A stretch of DNA of 64,000 nucleotides from Pantoea sp. SOD02 (GCF_024707505.1 NZ_CP102605.1:62001-126000), one strand, 5' to 3'; numbered from the stretch's first letter, positions 27,488 through 37,369 are shown. Numbers and translations: made by a program. The notes: a model not told the origin generated them from the sequence alone.

Positions 27488-29389
27488 CTAAATTCTGTCG
27501 ATCATTTTCCACATGCCACCAAACACGCCGTTCAGGTTTTTATTCCCCACTTCGGAAAGATGATTATCGTCGCGATACAGCGGCACATCATCTTTGGCAC
27601 CGTAGCAGAAGTTGTTGTCGCAAAATCCCTGGGTCGCATCGAGCAGGGCGACATTTGGCGATTGAGCCGCGATGTTGTTGAGCATCGCCAGCGTCTCCTG
27701 ATTGTGAGATTGATATTCTGCGCGCGTCTGCTGAATCGCCAGCGCTTTGCCGCGCATTGCATCGCGCGACATGCGATAGATCACGTCGTAACCGAACTCA
27801 GGAACCGGCGTCATAATAAACACGCGACGATGCGTGGCGAGCTGTTTCACCGCCGCACCGAAATGCTGCTGATAGGCGGCGATGGAGCTTACGTCATTGA
27901 TAAATGAGTATTTAGGCGTATTGCTGCCGCTGGCATAATCGCCATGTAGATAGAAGGATAAGCGATTAATAATCAGCACCGACGCATGGGGATATTTCCG
28001 TTCAATATCCGCGATGGCATTCTTCACAAAGTCGCCGCAATCGGGGCTGGCACTGCGATGGATATCCGGTACAGATGGGCATCCGGATTGCGCGATAAAC
28101 ACCACTGAATCCTCCGCTCTGGCGCTGCCGACAATCGAAGACAACATCGCGGCGGCGTGGCTATCGCCCAATACCACCAGATTAACCTGGCTGGCATTGC
28201 CGAAAACGCATTGCGGAGACGTGGTGCCACTGAACACAAAGCAGTTTTCGCCGCGCACAAATCGCTCCAGTGAATACTGTTTGATGCTGGCGACCACTTG
28301 CGGCGCGCGCGAGGGAAATCCTGCTTTTGCCACGATCAGCACGCCCATCAGCAGCACCAACGCGGTTTGTCCCAGCGTCACGTAGGTTTTGCCACTCAGC
28401 CAGCCGTGTTTGTTCTCTACCAGCACATATGAAGCCCAACCGGCGGCGAGTGACAGCAGAATCAGCATCGCCTGGCTAATCAGCGTGATCGGCCAATCGG
28501 CCAGATGCCAAAACACCCACAGCGGCCAATGCCACAGATAGATCGAATACGAGGTTTTACCGATGTGCTGCACAATCCGGTTGTTGAACCAGATGCTGTT
28601 CTGCACGTTGGCGTGGATGATCATTGCGGTCAGCAACACTGGAATCAGCGTCATGATGCCGGGCCAGGCGGTGCTTTCATCAAACCACAGCGCACAGACA
28701 ATCAGCCCAATAATGCCTAGCAGCGGAACCGCGCGTTGACCACTGAGCGCCGATCTTGGCGCCAGATATACCAATCCGCCTGCCAGCATCTCCCACGCAC
28801 GGGTTGGCAGCAGATAATAGGTTGCGGTGAGGTGAAAGTTGGTTGCCACCATTGCCAGCACCAGCCCAAATGAAAGCAGCGCTGCGATGCCCATCGCCCA
28901 GGCAAAATGCTGGCGCAGGAAACGTGCTGTGAACATCAACGCCAGCGGTAACAGCAAATAGAACTGCCACTCAACGCTTAATGACCAGGTATGCAGCAGC
29001 CATTTATATACCGAGCCGGTTTCAAAATAACCGCCCTGTTTGAAATAGACTACATTGGAAATAAAACTCAGGCTGGAGACGGCATGCTCCGCCATTTTCT
29101 TATATTCATCCGGCGGCATAAGGAAGTAGCCTACCAGCATTAATATCAGGCACAGCACCATCAACGGCGGGATAATGCGGCGACAGCGCGCAGCATAAAA
29201 TCCCAATAAGGAGAAGTTCTGCTTATTGAGACGCGTCAGAATTATCCCCGTCATTAAGTACCCGGAGATGACAAAGAACACGTCCACACCGAGGAAACCC
29301 CCGCTGACGCTGGAGAATCCGAAGTGATAGAGGATAACCAGCATCACAGCATAGGCGCGTAGCCCATTAATATCGGTGCGGAAATTCAT
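27488..29389 (-). CDS. OafA/YrhL-type acyltransferase with C-terminal SGNH domain
   Basis: 633 residues. The first ~350 residues are an acyltransferase-3 membrane domain of about 10 TM helices (RTDINGLRAYAVMLVILYHF with the essential His, GGFLGVDVFFVISGYLMTGI, YAARCRRIIPPL, WSLSVEWQFYLLLPLAL). The C-terminal periplasmic part is an SGNH hydrolase: block I LVVLGDSHAAAM near residue 405 and block V DDNHLSEVGN near 608. These two-domain proteins move acetyl groups across the inner membrane onto surface sugars such as O-antigen or exopolysaccharide. The acceptor is unknown; no glycan cluster adjoins. Confidence 0.93.
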   Translation of the reverse strand: MNFRTDINGLRAYAVMLVILYHFGFSSVSGGFLGVDVFFVISGYLMTGIILTRLNKQNFSLLGFYAARCRRIIPPLMVLCLILMLVGYFLMPPDEYKKMAEHAVSSLSFISNVVYFKQGGYFETGSVYKWLLHTWSLSVEWQFYLLLPLALMFTARFLRQHFAWAMGIAALLSFGLVLAMVATNFHLTATYYLLPTRAWEMLAGGLVYLAPRSALSGQRAVPLLGIIGLIVCALWFDESTAWPGIMTLIPVLLTAMIIHANVQNSIWFNNRIVQHIGKTSYSIYLWHWPLWVFWHLADWPITLISQAMLILLSLAAGWASYVLVENKHGWLSGKTYVTLGQTALVLLMGVLIVAKAGFPSRAPQVVASIKQYSLERFVRGENCFVFSGTTSPQCVFGNASQVNLVVLGDSHAAAMLSSIVGSARAEDSVVFIAQSGCPSVPDIHRSASPDCGDFVKNAIADIERKYPHASVLIINRLSFYLHGDYASGSNTPKYSFINDVSSIAAYQQHFGAAVKQLATHRRVFIMTPVPEFGYDVIYRMSRDAMRGKALAIQQTRAEYQSHNQETLAMLNNIAAQSPNVALLDATQGFCDNNFCYGAKDDVPLYRDDNHLSEVGNKNLNGVFGGMWKMIDRI

Positions 29390-30040
29390 GAGGCGTTATC
29401 CACGCAGAAGAATATAAGAAACAATGTAAGGATTGTGAAAATATGAATCAACAGATGTGAAAGCCATCACTTTCGGTTGGTTGATATCAGCATGGAACTG
29501 TCAGCTAGCTCATTAATCTTATATTAGAATAAGTGGTATAACTATTTCAGCGGCTTATCAACACGTTATTTTTTAAATGGCTTATTTTTGAAATTAGAAA
29601 CCACACTGAATATTCAGAATAGACCGCACGCTTCTGTTTCTAAAGACGCAGAAATATACTGGCTTAGCCGTTGCAAAAGGTAATGCCGCTCAGTTAACCA
29701 TTAATTTGCATATGTATGCAGGTGCGCATGAATGCGCACCCTACGAAAAACGCGCCAGTCCTTTGTAGGGGCGCCATTTATGGTGACCGAAAGACGTTTA
29801 ACTGACGAGAATTAGGTGATTAAGTGTGTACCGTTCTGATAAAAAACGAAGAACTCCATACCGGGCTTCTTAGTCTCATCCGACATTTTTAAAAATGTGC
29901 GATGCATCATTAGCCCTTTCAGGTCATTTCCTATAGCAATAACAAGCAACTATAATCTAACCGGTTAAGTGGCTTGATCTGCCTTTTGAGCACATCAGCT
30001 TTTCCACTCCTTTTCGTGGCGGTGAATTTCAGAGGCATAC
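29390..30040. other. Intergenic region, 651 bp
   Basis: Between the divergent acyltransferase and pagP genes. It holds a REP pair (29721-29788), a perfect palindrome ACATTTTTAAAAATGT (29883-29898) and a good -10 box TATAAT at 29951-29956, which probably belongs to the pagP promoter. No gene was recognised. Confidence 0.6.
29721..29788. repeat. REP pair (BIME): GCGCAT type then CGCCAT type, head-to-head
   Basis: Minus-oriented copy 29721-29745 (GGTGCGCAT arms) and plus-oriented copy 29765-29788 (GTAGGG head, GCGCCAT/ATGGTGACC). The spacer GAAAAACGCGCCAGTCCTTT is the reverse complement, with small changes, of the spacer in the pair at 12499-12566. Confidence 0.9.
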
Positions 30041-30601
30041 ATGATGCGAACTCTTCAGGCGGCCTGGTTGCTTACTCTGGCCCTGTTTGTCTGTCCCGCC
30101 ACGGCGGCCAACTCGCTCAGCGATGGCTGGGAGTGGCTAAAGCAGGACGTTTCACAAACCTGGCAGGAACCGCAGTATTACGATCTCTATCTGCCTTTCA
30201 TCAGCTGGCATGCCCGCTTCGCCTACGATAAAGAGAAAACCGATAACTACAATGAAACGCCGTGGGGCGGCGGGTTTGGCGTCTCGCGCATTAACGAAGA
30301 CGGCAACTGGAGCGCGCTCTATGCCATGGCGTTTAAAGATTCCCATAACAAATGGCAGCCGATCGTGGGTTATGGTTGGGAGAAAGGCTGGTATCTGGAT
30401 CAATCACAAGATTTCCGTCTTGGACTTGGGTTAACCGCCGGGATTACCGCGCGCGATGACTTCGCCAATTACGTGCCGCTGCCGATTGTTTTGCCGCTGT
30501 TCTCCGCCGGTTACAAACGTTTCAACGTGCAGTTCACTTACATTCCCGGCACGTACAACAACGGTAACGTGCTGTTCGCCTGGGTACGCTATGCCTTCTG
30601 A
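30041..30601 (+). CDS. pagP: Lipid A palmitoyltransferase PagP
   Basis: 186 residues with a signal peptide cut near TAA/NSL (residue 22-23). Outer-membrane eight-strand barrel enzyme that moves palmitate from phospholipid to lipid A. The three catalytic residues of E. coli PagP (His33, Asp76, Ser77 of the mature form) are present as His57, Asp100 and Ser101 of the precursor, all with the same offset of 24. [23 protein letters not shown] and [19 protein letters not shown] are diagnostic. The family is often PhoPQ-controlled, but no clear PhoP box was found here. It overlaps the next gene by 11 bases. Confidence 0.96.
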   Translation: MMRTLQAAWLLTLALFVCPATAANSLSDGWEWLKQDVSQTWQEPQYYDLYLPFISWHARFAYDKEKTDNYNETPWGGGFGVSRINEDGNWSALYAMAFKDSHNKWQPIVGYGWEKGWYLDQSQDFRLGLGLTAGITARDDFANYVPLPIVLPLFSAGYKRFNVQFTYIPGTYNNGNVLFAWVRYAF

Positions 30602-32108
30602 TTCCGCCAACGCGTTGCACAAAGACCGCATCAGCAAAGTCCTTAAGCGCATTGCTTTAGGTTTGCTGGTTTTGCTGGTGATGTTCCTGGTGATCCGCGG
30701 TTATCAATCCGAACAAGGGCCGCCACTGCATCGCTGGCATACGTGGTCGGCGGATGAAATGTCGGTGGATGAGATCGATCGCGCCAGCTTCGCGGATTAT
30801 CTGACGCGCGAAGCGGCCATTTTCCACGACATGAAAATCAACGTGACCGATCAACTCAGTGACGATGAGAGAACGGCACTCAATCGCTTCAACGCGCAAA
30901 GCCCGGTTTATCCGGCGCGATTTAATACCGACTGGAACCGTTCTTACATCCTCGAACCCGAGGGCGACGTGAAAGGTGCGGTGGTGCTGCTGCATGGATT
31001 AACCGATTCGCCCTACAGCATGCGCTATCTGGCGCAGGCATATCAGCAAAAGGGTTTTGTGGCGGTGGTGCCGCGACTGCCGGGACACGGCACGGCGCCC
31101 GGTTCGCTTACCAAAGTTGACTGGCAAATGTGGATGGCAGCAACCCGCTTAGCGGTGCGGGAAGCGACGCGCCTGGCGGGCAGCAAGGTGCCTTTGCATC
31201 TGGTTGGATACTCGAACGGCGGTGCGCTGGCGGTGAAATACAGCCTTGATACGCTGCAGAACAACGCGCTACGCAAGCCGCAACAGTTGGTATTGCTGTC
31301 GCCGATGATTGGCGTCACCGCTTATGCGCGTTTTGCCGGATTAGCCGGCTGGCCGGCCATCATTCCTGGCTTCGCCAAAGCGGCGTGGCTGAGCATCATC
31401 CCGGAGTACAATCCCTTTAAGTACAACTCGTTTCCGGTGCGCGCGGCGCGTCAATCGTGGCTGCTGACTCAGGCGATGCAGGATCAGCTGCTGCATGTGA
31501 TTCGCGGCGGCACCATGACGGCGTTTCCGCCAGTGCTGACTTTCCAGTCGGTGCTGGATTCCACCGTCAGCACCCGCGCGGTGGTCAATGCGTTCTATCG
31601 CTATTTACCGGATAACGGCAGTGAACTGGTGATGTTCGACGTCAATCAGGCTGCGAACTTACGCGCGCTGTTCAGGCCAGCGCTCTATTCGGCGGTCAAT
31701 GATTTGTTGCCGCCTGCGCCGCGCCGCTATGCCTCAACGGTGATCACCAACGCATCACCGACCACTTATCAAACCGTGGCGCGCATGACGCCAGCCGATC
31801 AGACGCAAGAGATCGTGCGTTCGATGCATGAAGCCTGGCCGCAGGATACCTATTCGTTATCGCACGTTGCCGTGCCGTTCCCGCTCAGCGACTCGCTGTA
31901 TGGCCGCGAGCCAACGGAGAAGAATCGCTATGGCATTAGCTTCGGTACCATCTCGCTGCGCGGTGAAACCGCCAGCCTGATCGTTGGGCTGGATACGCTG
32001 ATGCGCAACACTTCCAATCCGTTTTTTGATTACATGATGCTGAAAATAAAAGGGCGCATTGATTGCAGCAGTCAGCCCAATCTGCCGACTTGCTTTAAAG
32101 CGTTATAA
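30591..32108 (+). CDS. Membrane-anchored alpha/beta hydrolase
   Basis: 505 residues from the ATG at 30591, inside the end of pagP. One N-terminal TM (about residues 17-35, [18 protein letters not shown]) suggests a periplasm-facing anchor. The hydrolase core has [18 protein letters not shown] (oxyanion region) and [14 protein letters not shown] with the nucleophile Ser; the late His is probably in [14 protein letters not shown]. Substrate unknown. The overlap with pagP implies co-translation, so a lipid or lipid A-related ester is a fair guess. No published link is known to me. Confidence 0.85.
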   Translation: MPSDSANALHKDRISKVLKRIALGLLVLLVMFLVIRGYQSEQGPPLHRWHTWSADEMSVDEIDRASFADYLTREAAIFHDMKINVTDQLSDDERTALNRFNAQSPVYPARFNTDWNRSYILEPEGDVKGAVVLLHGLTDSPYSMRYLAQAYQQKGFVAVVPRLPGHGTAPGSLTKVDWQMWMAATRLAVREATRLAGSKVPLHLVGYSNGGALAVKYSLDTLQNNALRKPQQLVLLSPMIGVTAYARFAGLAGWPAIIPGFAKAAWLSIIPEYNPFKYNSFPVRAARQSWLLTQAMQDQLLHVIRGGTMTAFPPVLTFQSVLDSTVSTRAVVNAFYRYLPDNGSELVMFDVNQAANLRALFRPALYSAVNDLLPPAPRRYASTVITNASPTTYQTVARMTPADQTQEIVRSMHEAWPQDTYSLSHVAVPFPLSDSLYGREPTEKNRYGISFGTISLRGETASLIVGLDTLMRNTSNPFFDYMMLKIKGRIDCSSQPNLPTCFKAL

Positions 32109-33060
32109 CTTTTTTCAGCCAGCCGCTGGCGAGGATCAGTTTGGAGAGCAGCACCGAAGCGGCAAAGGTCACGGCTATCAGCGTCAGTTTGGTGGCCAGC
32201 GAGGTGATCGGAATCAGCGCGGTGAGCAGATGGAAAACCGAGTAGTGCAGGATATAAACGCCGGTCATGGTTTTGCTGATGGTCGCCAGAATGGTCTCTT
32301 TAACCAGCGCATTGCGGCGAAAGCGCACCTGACTGGCGGCGATCACCAGCACCACCACCAGCAGATAGATCTGCGAGCCGGTGAGAATAAAGGCGTTGCG
32401 ATCGGCTTTGAATAGCGCAAAAAAGAAGTGCTGCTCATAAAACCAGGTAAACAGGTAGATAAAGGGCAGGGCGATCACCGCGCCGCGCGCCACCTTTTTA
32501 CGCTCCATCCAGTCATTAATCAGCGGATCGCACAGCAGCTGGCCGGTTAAATAAAACAGCAGCCAGGTCCAGAGCCGATACTGCGGCTCAAGCCGGAACA
32601 GCGGATCGTCCGGATGCAGCACCGCCAGCAAATCGTAGCCATACGAGAACGCTAGCAGCGCAAACACCAGCCCAATAAACGCGCGCCGATGCTGGCTGAG
32701 CCACAGCATCAGCGGGTGAAAGCTGTAGATGATAATGAAAGAGAAGACGAACCACGGCTGAATCAGGTAGCCGCGCTGATAAGGTTCCCACAGATAATAG
32801 ACCGTCATCCAGAACAGAAACACGATCACCAGATTACGAATCTTGCCCATCTGCCAGTTTACGTCCTGCTCGGAACGGGCATCCATAATCCCGGCGACGA
32901 CAAAAAACAGCGGCGTGGCGATGGTGGAGATAAAGGTCAGAAATGCCAGAATCCAGTGATAATCGTAATCGTAGCGATCCCAGGTGTTATACACGGTAAA
33001 AAACGTCACCGCCGTCATACATCCCAGCGTTTTAATCACGTTGAGGCCGGTCACATTCAT
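32095..33060 (-). CDS. Acyltransferase-3 family membrane protein (WecH/OafA-like)
   Basis: 321 residues with about 10 TM helices and no extra domain, the size of WecH-type O-acetyltransferases. TM1 carries NVIKTLGCMTAVTFFTVYN where canonical members have R-x-x-A-x-x-x-V-x-x-x-H. The usual essential His is not evident there, so catalytic activity is uncertain. Its ATG overlaps the TGA of the RND permease gene (ATGA), so it is translated with the efflux operon. It converges on the alpha/beta hydrolase with a 14-bp overlap. Confidence 0.78.
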   Translation of the reverse strand: MNVTGLNVIKTLGCMTAVTFFTVYNTWDRYDYDYHWILAFLTFISTIATPLFFVVAGIMDARSEQDVNWQMGKIRNLVIVFLFWMTVYYLWEPYQRGYLIQPWFVFSFIIIYSFHPLMLWLSQHRRAFIGLVFALLAFSYGYDLLAVLHPDDPLFRLEPQYRLWTWLLFYLTGQLLCDPLINDWMERKKVARGAVIALPFIYLFTWFYEQHFFFALFKADRNAFILTGSQIYLLVVVLVIAASQVRFRRNALVKETILATISKTMTGVYILHYSVFHLLTALIPITSLATKLTLIAVTFAASVLLSKLILASGWLKKVITL

Positions 33061-36000
33061 GATGCAGTCGCCACCTGTTGACGATGGAAGCAGGCGTAAA
33101 TCACCGGCAGCACCAGCAGCGTTAGCACCGTGGCAAAGCCAAGACCAAACATGATCACCACCGCCATGCTCTGGAAGAACACATCGCGCAGCAGCGGCGC
33201 CAGCCCGAGCACGGTGGTAAAGGCGGTGAGCAGAATAGGGCGCAGACGCGAAGTGGCGGCGTAGATGATCGCTTCAGCCTGCGGCTTTAACAGCTTCTGC
33301 TGTTCGATCTCTTCAACCAGCACGATGCCGTTACGAATCAGCATGCCGCTCAGACTCAGCAGGCCGATTAACGCCATAAAGCCGAACGGAATCCCGGTGA
33401 TCAAAAAGCCCGGCGTCACGCCAATCAGCGCCAGCGGAACCGTCAGCCAGATGGCGACGGCATTTTTCAGCGAGCTGAACATCAGCACGGTGATCACGAA
33501 CATCACCAGATAACCCAGCGGCAGCGAGGTAAACACGCCTTGCTGCGCTTCACTGGAGCTCTCCGCATCGCCGCCCCACTCAATGCTGTAGCCGTGCGGC
33601 AGCGGAATTTGTTCAATCTGCGGCTTCACGCGCGCCACAATATCGCCGGACGTATCGTTACTGAGCGGATTCGGGTCGGTTTGCACGGTGAGCACGCGGC
33701 TGCGATCGCGGCGCAGAATCAGCGGATCTTCCCATTGCAGCGTAAAGCCGCTTACCACGTTGCTGAGCGGGATGTACTGCTGCTGGCTCTGGCTCCATAC
33801 CAACACGTTATTGAGATGATTGGCATCCTGGCGCTCACTGGCTGGCGGCCGCACGATCACCGGCAGCAGGTCAGCGCCTTCACGGTACAGCCCAACGCGG
33901 CTGCCGGTGAAATTCATCTCCAGCGCGTTATCCACGTCCTGTTTATCGACGCCCAGCTCGCGGCCCAGCGCCAGATTGAACTGCGGGCGAATCACCTTGC
34001 TGCGGTTTTGCCAGTCATTGCGCACGGTGTCAGTGGCGGGATCGGCGGTGAGGATGTCGCCAACCTGGCTAGCGATCAGGCGCATTCTGTCGGGATCGGG
34101 ACCTTTAATCCGCACCTCAATTGCGCTGCCGCCCGAAGGGCCAAACATCACCCGTTTGGTGCTAGCGTTGACCTGCGGATACTGGCGCACAATGTAGGCA
34201 TCAATACGGTGTGACAGCGCGGCGATATTGCGCTGATCGTCCATGCGCACCATGATCTGCGCATAATTGCTGTACTGACGCTGCCCATTGTAGGTGAGGA
34301 TAAAGCGCATGCTGCCCTGGCCGATGGTGGTGACGGTGGACACCACGCCTTGCTGCCCGGTGATCGATTTTTCAATGTCGCTGGCCATCTGCTCTGTGGC
34401 GTTGATGTCGGTGCCGTACGGCAGCCAGAGATCGACGAAGAAGATTGGCGTATTAGCCGAAGGGAAAAAGTTTTGCCGTACCGATCCGAAGCCCCAAATC
34501 GCCAGCGCCAGCAGCACCGCCATCAGCGCAAGCGTGACAGTTTTTTGCCTGAGCAACACCTTGAGCATGCGCTGATAGAGACGATAAAAACCGCCGCCGT
34601 AAGGTGAAATCTCAGCCTCAACTTTAGTGGCTGCCTGTGCTTTAAAAAGCCACCATTTTATCAGCACCGGCGTGATGGTCAGCGCCGAGAACCAGCTCAG
34701 CAGCAGGGAAATCAGCAATACCTGGAACAGCGACTTACAGTATTCGCCGGTGGAATCCTGCGATAGACCAATCGGCGCAAACGCCAGAATGGCGATAATG
34801 GTCGCGCCCAGCAGCGGGAAGGCGGTGCGGCGAATGACAAAGTTGATGGTGGTCATCAGCGGCGAATTTTGCTGACGCGCGATCAGCACGCCTTCGACAA
34901 TCACAATCGCATTATCCACCAGCATGCTAAGCGCAATAATCAGCGCACCCAGCGAGATGCGCTGCAACTCAATGCCGCACAAATACATGATCAGCAGCGT
35001 GCCCAGCACATTTAACGCCAGCGACAGCGCAATGATAATGCCGCTGCGCACGCCCATAAAAATCAGCAACACGCCAACCACAATCGCCAGCGCCATCAGG
35101 AAGTTAGCAATAAAGCCGTTAACCGAGTGCGCCACTTCCGCTGCCTGATCGTAGAACACATTGATCTGGATGCCCGCCGGTTTTTCTGCCGACATCTGCT
35201 GCAGTTTGGCCTCCAGCGCGCGCCCGACATCAATCACATTCACGCCGGGAATAAACGAAATGCCCATGGTGACCGCCGGACGTCCGCTGGCGTGGTAAAT
35301 GCTGGAAGGCGATTCACTTAACCCGCGCGACAGCGTAGCAATATCGCGCAAGCGGGTGGTGGCGTGATCGCCCGGCGCACTGACCAGCAAGTCGCCTAAC
35401 TCCTCGATGTTCTGAAACTCGCCGGTCGGGTGCAGACGGATCGATTCTGTGCCGGCTTTGATATCGCCCGCATTGGAGACCACGTTGAGGCGGCTTAGCA
35501 CGCTGGCGAGTTGCGGCAGCGAAATGCCGCGCGCGGCCATCATCGTCAGTGAAACATCGATATTAATTTGCTGCGGGATCACGCCGCCCAGCGCCACTTT
35601 ACCCACGCCCGGCACCAGCACCAGTTCACGACGCAGCTGTTCTGCGTATTGCACCAGTTCCGGATTGCTGAAGTTGTCGCCCGAAATGGCGAAGAAGAAA
35701 CCAAACACATCGCCAAAATCATCATTAACGAACGGTGCGGCCACGCCGGGCGGAAAGAAACGCGCCGCATCGCCGACTCTGCGCCGCAGTTCATCCCAGA
35801 TTTGCGGCAACTGGTTTGAGTGGTAACGCGAGTCAATGTTCACTGTAATCTGCGACAGGCCGTTGGACGAGATGGAGCTGACATTGTCGAGATAAGGCAA
35901 CTGCTGCAGCGCATTTTCCAGTGGTAAAGTGACTTCCTCTTCCACCTGCTGAGCAGACGCGCCGGGATAGTGGGTGACAACCACCGCCGTTTTAATGGTA

Positions 36001-36119
36001 AACGCCGGATCTTCCAGACGACCAATATTAAGCAGAGCAAAAATGCCGCCGACGCCCAGTAACAGAATCGCCAGCCAGACGCGGACCGGATTATCGATAA
36101 ACTGCCGGGAGATATCCAT
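33057..36119 (-). CDS. RND-family efflux permease (module A)
   Basis: 1020 residues with the RND layout: TM1, large porter domain, TM2-7, second porter domain, TM8-12. TM4 reads LSMLVDNAIVIVEGVLI (about residue 400), so of the AcrB proton-relay pair Asp407-Asp408 the first is Asp and the second Asn. TM10 has LIRNGIVLVEE near 930, with Arg where AcrB has Lys940. It belongs to a non-AcrB branch that works with a single lipoprotein adaptor. Substrates unknown. It starts in a one-base overlap (TAATG) with the adaptor. A paralogue lies at 41892-44936. No outer-membrane factor gene is nearby, so TolC is presumably used. Confidence 0.93.
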   Translation of the reverse strand: MDISRQFIDNPVRVWLAILLLGVGGIFALLNIGRLEDPAFTIKTAVVVTHYPGASAQQVEEEVTLPLENALQQLPYLDNVSSISSNGLSQITVNIDSRYHSNQLPQIWDELRRRVGDAARFFPPGVAAPFVNDDFGDVFGFFFAISGDNFSNPELVQYAEQLRRELVLVPGVGKVALGGVIPQQINIDVSLTMMAARGISLPQLASVLSRLNVVSNAGDIKAGTESIRLHPTGEFQNIEELGDLLVSAPGDHATTRLRDIATLSRGLSESPSSIYHASGRPAVTMGISFIPGVNVIDVGRALEAKLQQMSAEKPAGIQINVFYDQAAEVAHSVNGFIANFLMALAIVVGVLLIFMGVRSGIIIALSLALNVLGTLLIMYLCGIELQRISLGALIIALSMLVDNAIVIVEGVLIARQQNSPLMTTINFVIRRTAFPLLGATIIAILAFAPIGLSQDSTGEYCKSLFQVLLISLLLSWFSALTITPVLIKWWLFKAQAATKVEAEISPYGGGFYRLYQRMLKVLLRQKTVTLALMAVLLALAIWGFGSVRQNFFPSANTPIFFVDLWLPYGTDINATEQMASDIEKSITGQQGVVSTVTTIGQGSMRFILTYNGQRQYSNYAQIMVRMDDQRNIAALSHRIDAYIVRQYPQVNASTKRVMFGPSGGSAIEVRIKGPDPDRMRLIASQVGDILTADPATDTVRNDWQNRSKVIRPQFNLALGRELGVDKQDVDNALEMNFTGSRVGLYREGADLLPVIVRPPASERQDANHLNNVLVWSQSQQQYIPLSNVVSGFTLQWEDPLILRRDRSRVLTVQTDPNPLSNDTSGDIVARVKPQIEQIPLPHGYSIEWGGDAESSSEAQQGVFTSLPLGYLVMFVITVLMFSSLKNAVAIWLTVPLALIGVTPGFLITGIPFGFMALIGLLSLSGMLIRNGIVLVEEIEQQKLLKPQAEAIIYAATSRLRPILLTAFTTVLGLAPLLRDVFFQSMAVVIMFGLGFATVLTLLVLPVIYACFHRQQVATAS

Positions 36120-37204
36120 TACAGCCCCCGCTCACGCGTCCAGATGCGTACCGGTTGTTGAGCATGCAACTCGTTGACGCCAGCGGCGACCACGCGCTCA
36201 CCGGCATGCAGCCCGGCGGTGATCACCACGCCGCGATCCGTCACTTCACCGACGCTGACTTTACGATCCTCTAACGTCAGCTGATCGCCGCTGCCTTGCA
36301 CCACCCAAACATGCGGTTGATTGCGCTGGCTGTTATCGGGATTGAACACCGCTTCCACCGGCACCACCAGCGATTCGCGGTTCACGTTGGCGGGCAGATT
36401 GGCGAGGTTAATCGTCACCGTGCCACTGACGCCGCCCACCGCCGGGAAATCGTCCGGACGCGGCATGGTTAAAATGATCTGCCAGGTCAGCGAGTTGGTG
36501 TTACTGCTGTTGGTGTGCTCTTTGTAATCGGCCTGGAATTCGCGGTCCGGCAGCGAGTTGATGCGCACCACCGGACGATAGCTCAGATTGCGCATATCCA
36601 GCGCGGTAAACAGGTTTTCCGGCACGCTGAACACCACGTCGAGCAGATCGTTGCGGGTCAACGTGGCGATGGTCTGTCCGGCGGCAACCACCTGATGGTT
36701 GCGAACGTTGACGACGGCAGCCACGCCAGTGAACGGCGCAGTCAGCGTCATTTGGCTTAACTCTTCACGGGCAATTTGTAGCGCAGCATTCGCCGCATCG
36801 CGGTTGGCACGCTGCACGTCCATTTCTGCCTTTGAAATCGCCTGACGACCGGAAAGCGTCTGGAAGCGGTCAAATTGCCGTTGGGCGAGAGTGGCGGCGG
36901 TTTGGCGTTCATTGACGCGCTGCTGTGCTTCACGCGCCGTTAACCTGGCTATGAGCTGGCCCTGCTCAATGCGATTGCCCTGGCGAATATCCAGCGATTC
37001 AATCTGTCCAGCACGTTTAAACGACAAATCGGTGGAGTCGCCGGACTCAATGCGTGCCGGGAAGATGCGTTGTTGAGATTCGCCGGAAGCCATAACCTCA
37101 ACGACTTTAACCATGCGCGGCGGTGGCGTGACTTCTTGTGTTTTTTGATCGCAACCAGTTGTTATAAATATAACAATGGCAACCAGCGTAATATAACGAG
37201 TCAC
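36119..37204 (-). CDS. RND periplasmic adaptor lipoprotein (module A)
   Basis: 361 residues, membrane-fusion protein. Lipobox T-T-G-C with Cys18, then the MFP pattern: FPARIESGDSTDLSFKRAGQIESLDIRQGNRIEQGQLIARL (lipoyl half), a helical hairpin (about residues 95-145), LTAPFTGVAAVVNVRNHQVVAAGQTIATL (second lipoyl half) and beta-barrel/MP domains ending with AGLHAGERVVAAGVNELHAQQPV. It bridges the RND permease and an outer-membrane channel. It lies 54 bp downstream of a 36-codon membrane-protein gene, the first gene of the unit. Confidence 0.93.
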   Translation of the reverse strand: MTRYITLVAIVIFITTGCDQKTQEVTPPPRMVKVVEVMASGESQQRIFPARIESGDSTDLSFKRAGQIESLDIRQGNRIEQGQLIARLTAREAQQRVNERQTAATLAQRQFDRFQTLSGRQAISKAEMDVQRANRDAANAALQIAREELSQMTLTAPFTGVAAVVNVRNHQVVAAGQTIATLTRNDLLDVVFSVPENLFTALDMRNLSYRPVVRINSLPDREFQADYKEHTNSSNTNSLTWQIILTMPRPDDFPAVGGVSGTVTINLANLPANVNRESLVVPVEAVFNPDNSQRNQPHVWVVQGSGDQLTLEDRKVSVGEVTDRGVVITAGLHAGERVVAAGVNELHAQQPVRIWTRERGL

Positions 37205-37258
37205 TGTTTTATCCTCAGCAACAACGAATCCATTGTTGGCATTATTTGAGTGGATAAT

Positions 37259-37369
37259 TTAATTACCAAGCATAGAAACAACCGCGTAAGTGAATAGTCC
37301 TACGGCGGAGCAGGTAACAATTGCAATGACAACATAAAGACTCAGACGGAGCAGGCTATAACCATACAT
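37259..37369 (-). CDS. Small single-TM protein leading RND module A (36 aa)
   Basis: A 36-residue reading frame with an excellent ribosome site (GGAGG, 5 bp before ATG 37369). It begins MYGYSLLRLSLY, continues through a hydrophobic helix and ends TYAVVSMLGN. The segment CSAVGLFTYAVVSML aligns with ATAIGLLSYHVVSRM in the small protein of module B (46172-46291): the G-L-x-S/T-Y-x-V-V-S core and helix position are conserved. Both occupy the same place, first in an adaptor-permease operon and facing a P-type ATPase gene. Conservation between paralogues, ribosome site and position make it a real gene. By analogy with AcrZ (RND) or KdpF (P-ATPase) it may be an accessory subunit; that is inference. 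Confidence 0.82.
   Translation of the reverse strand: MYGYSLLRLSLYVVIAIVTCSAVGLFTYAVVSMLGN

Noticed and set aside
29928..29985. PhoP box upstream of pagP
   Set aside because: GGTTAA-N5-TTGAT at 29963-29977 only weakly recalls the GTTTA direct repeat and lies downstream of the TATAAT box, so I do not call it.
30456..30590. N-terminal extension of the alpha/beta hydrolase
   Set aside because: Lies within pagP in another frame and has no signal-like or domain sequence; the ATG at 30591 gives a normal TM anchor.
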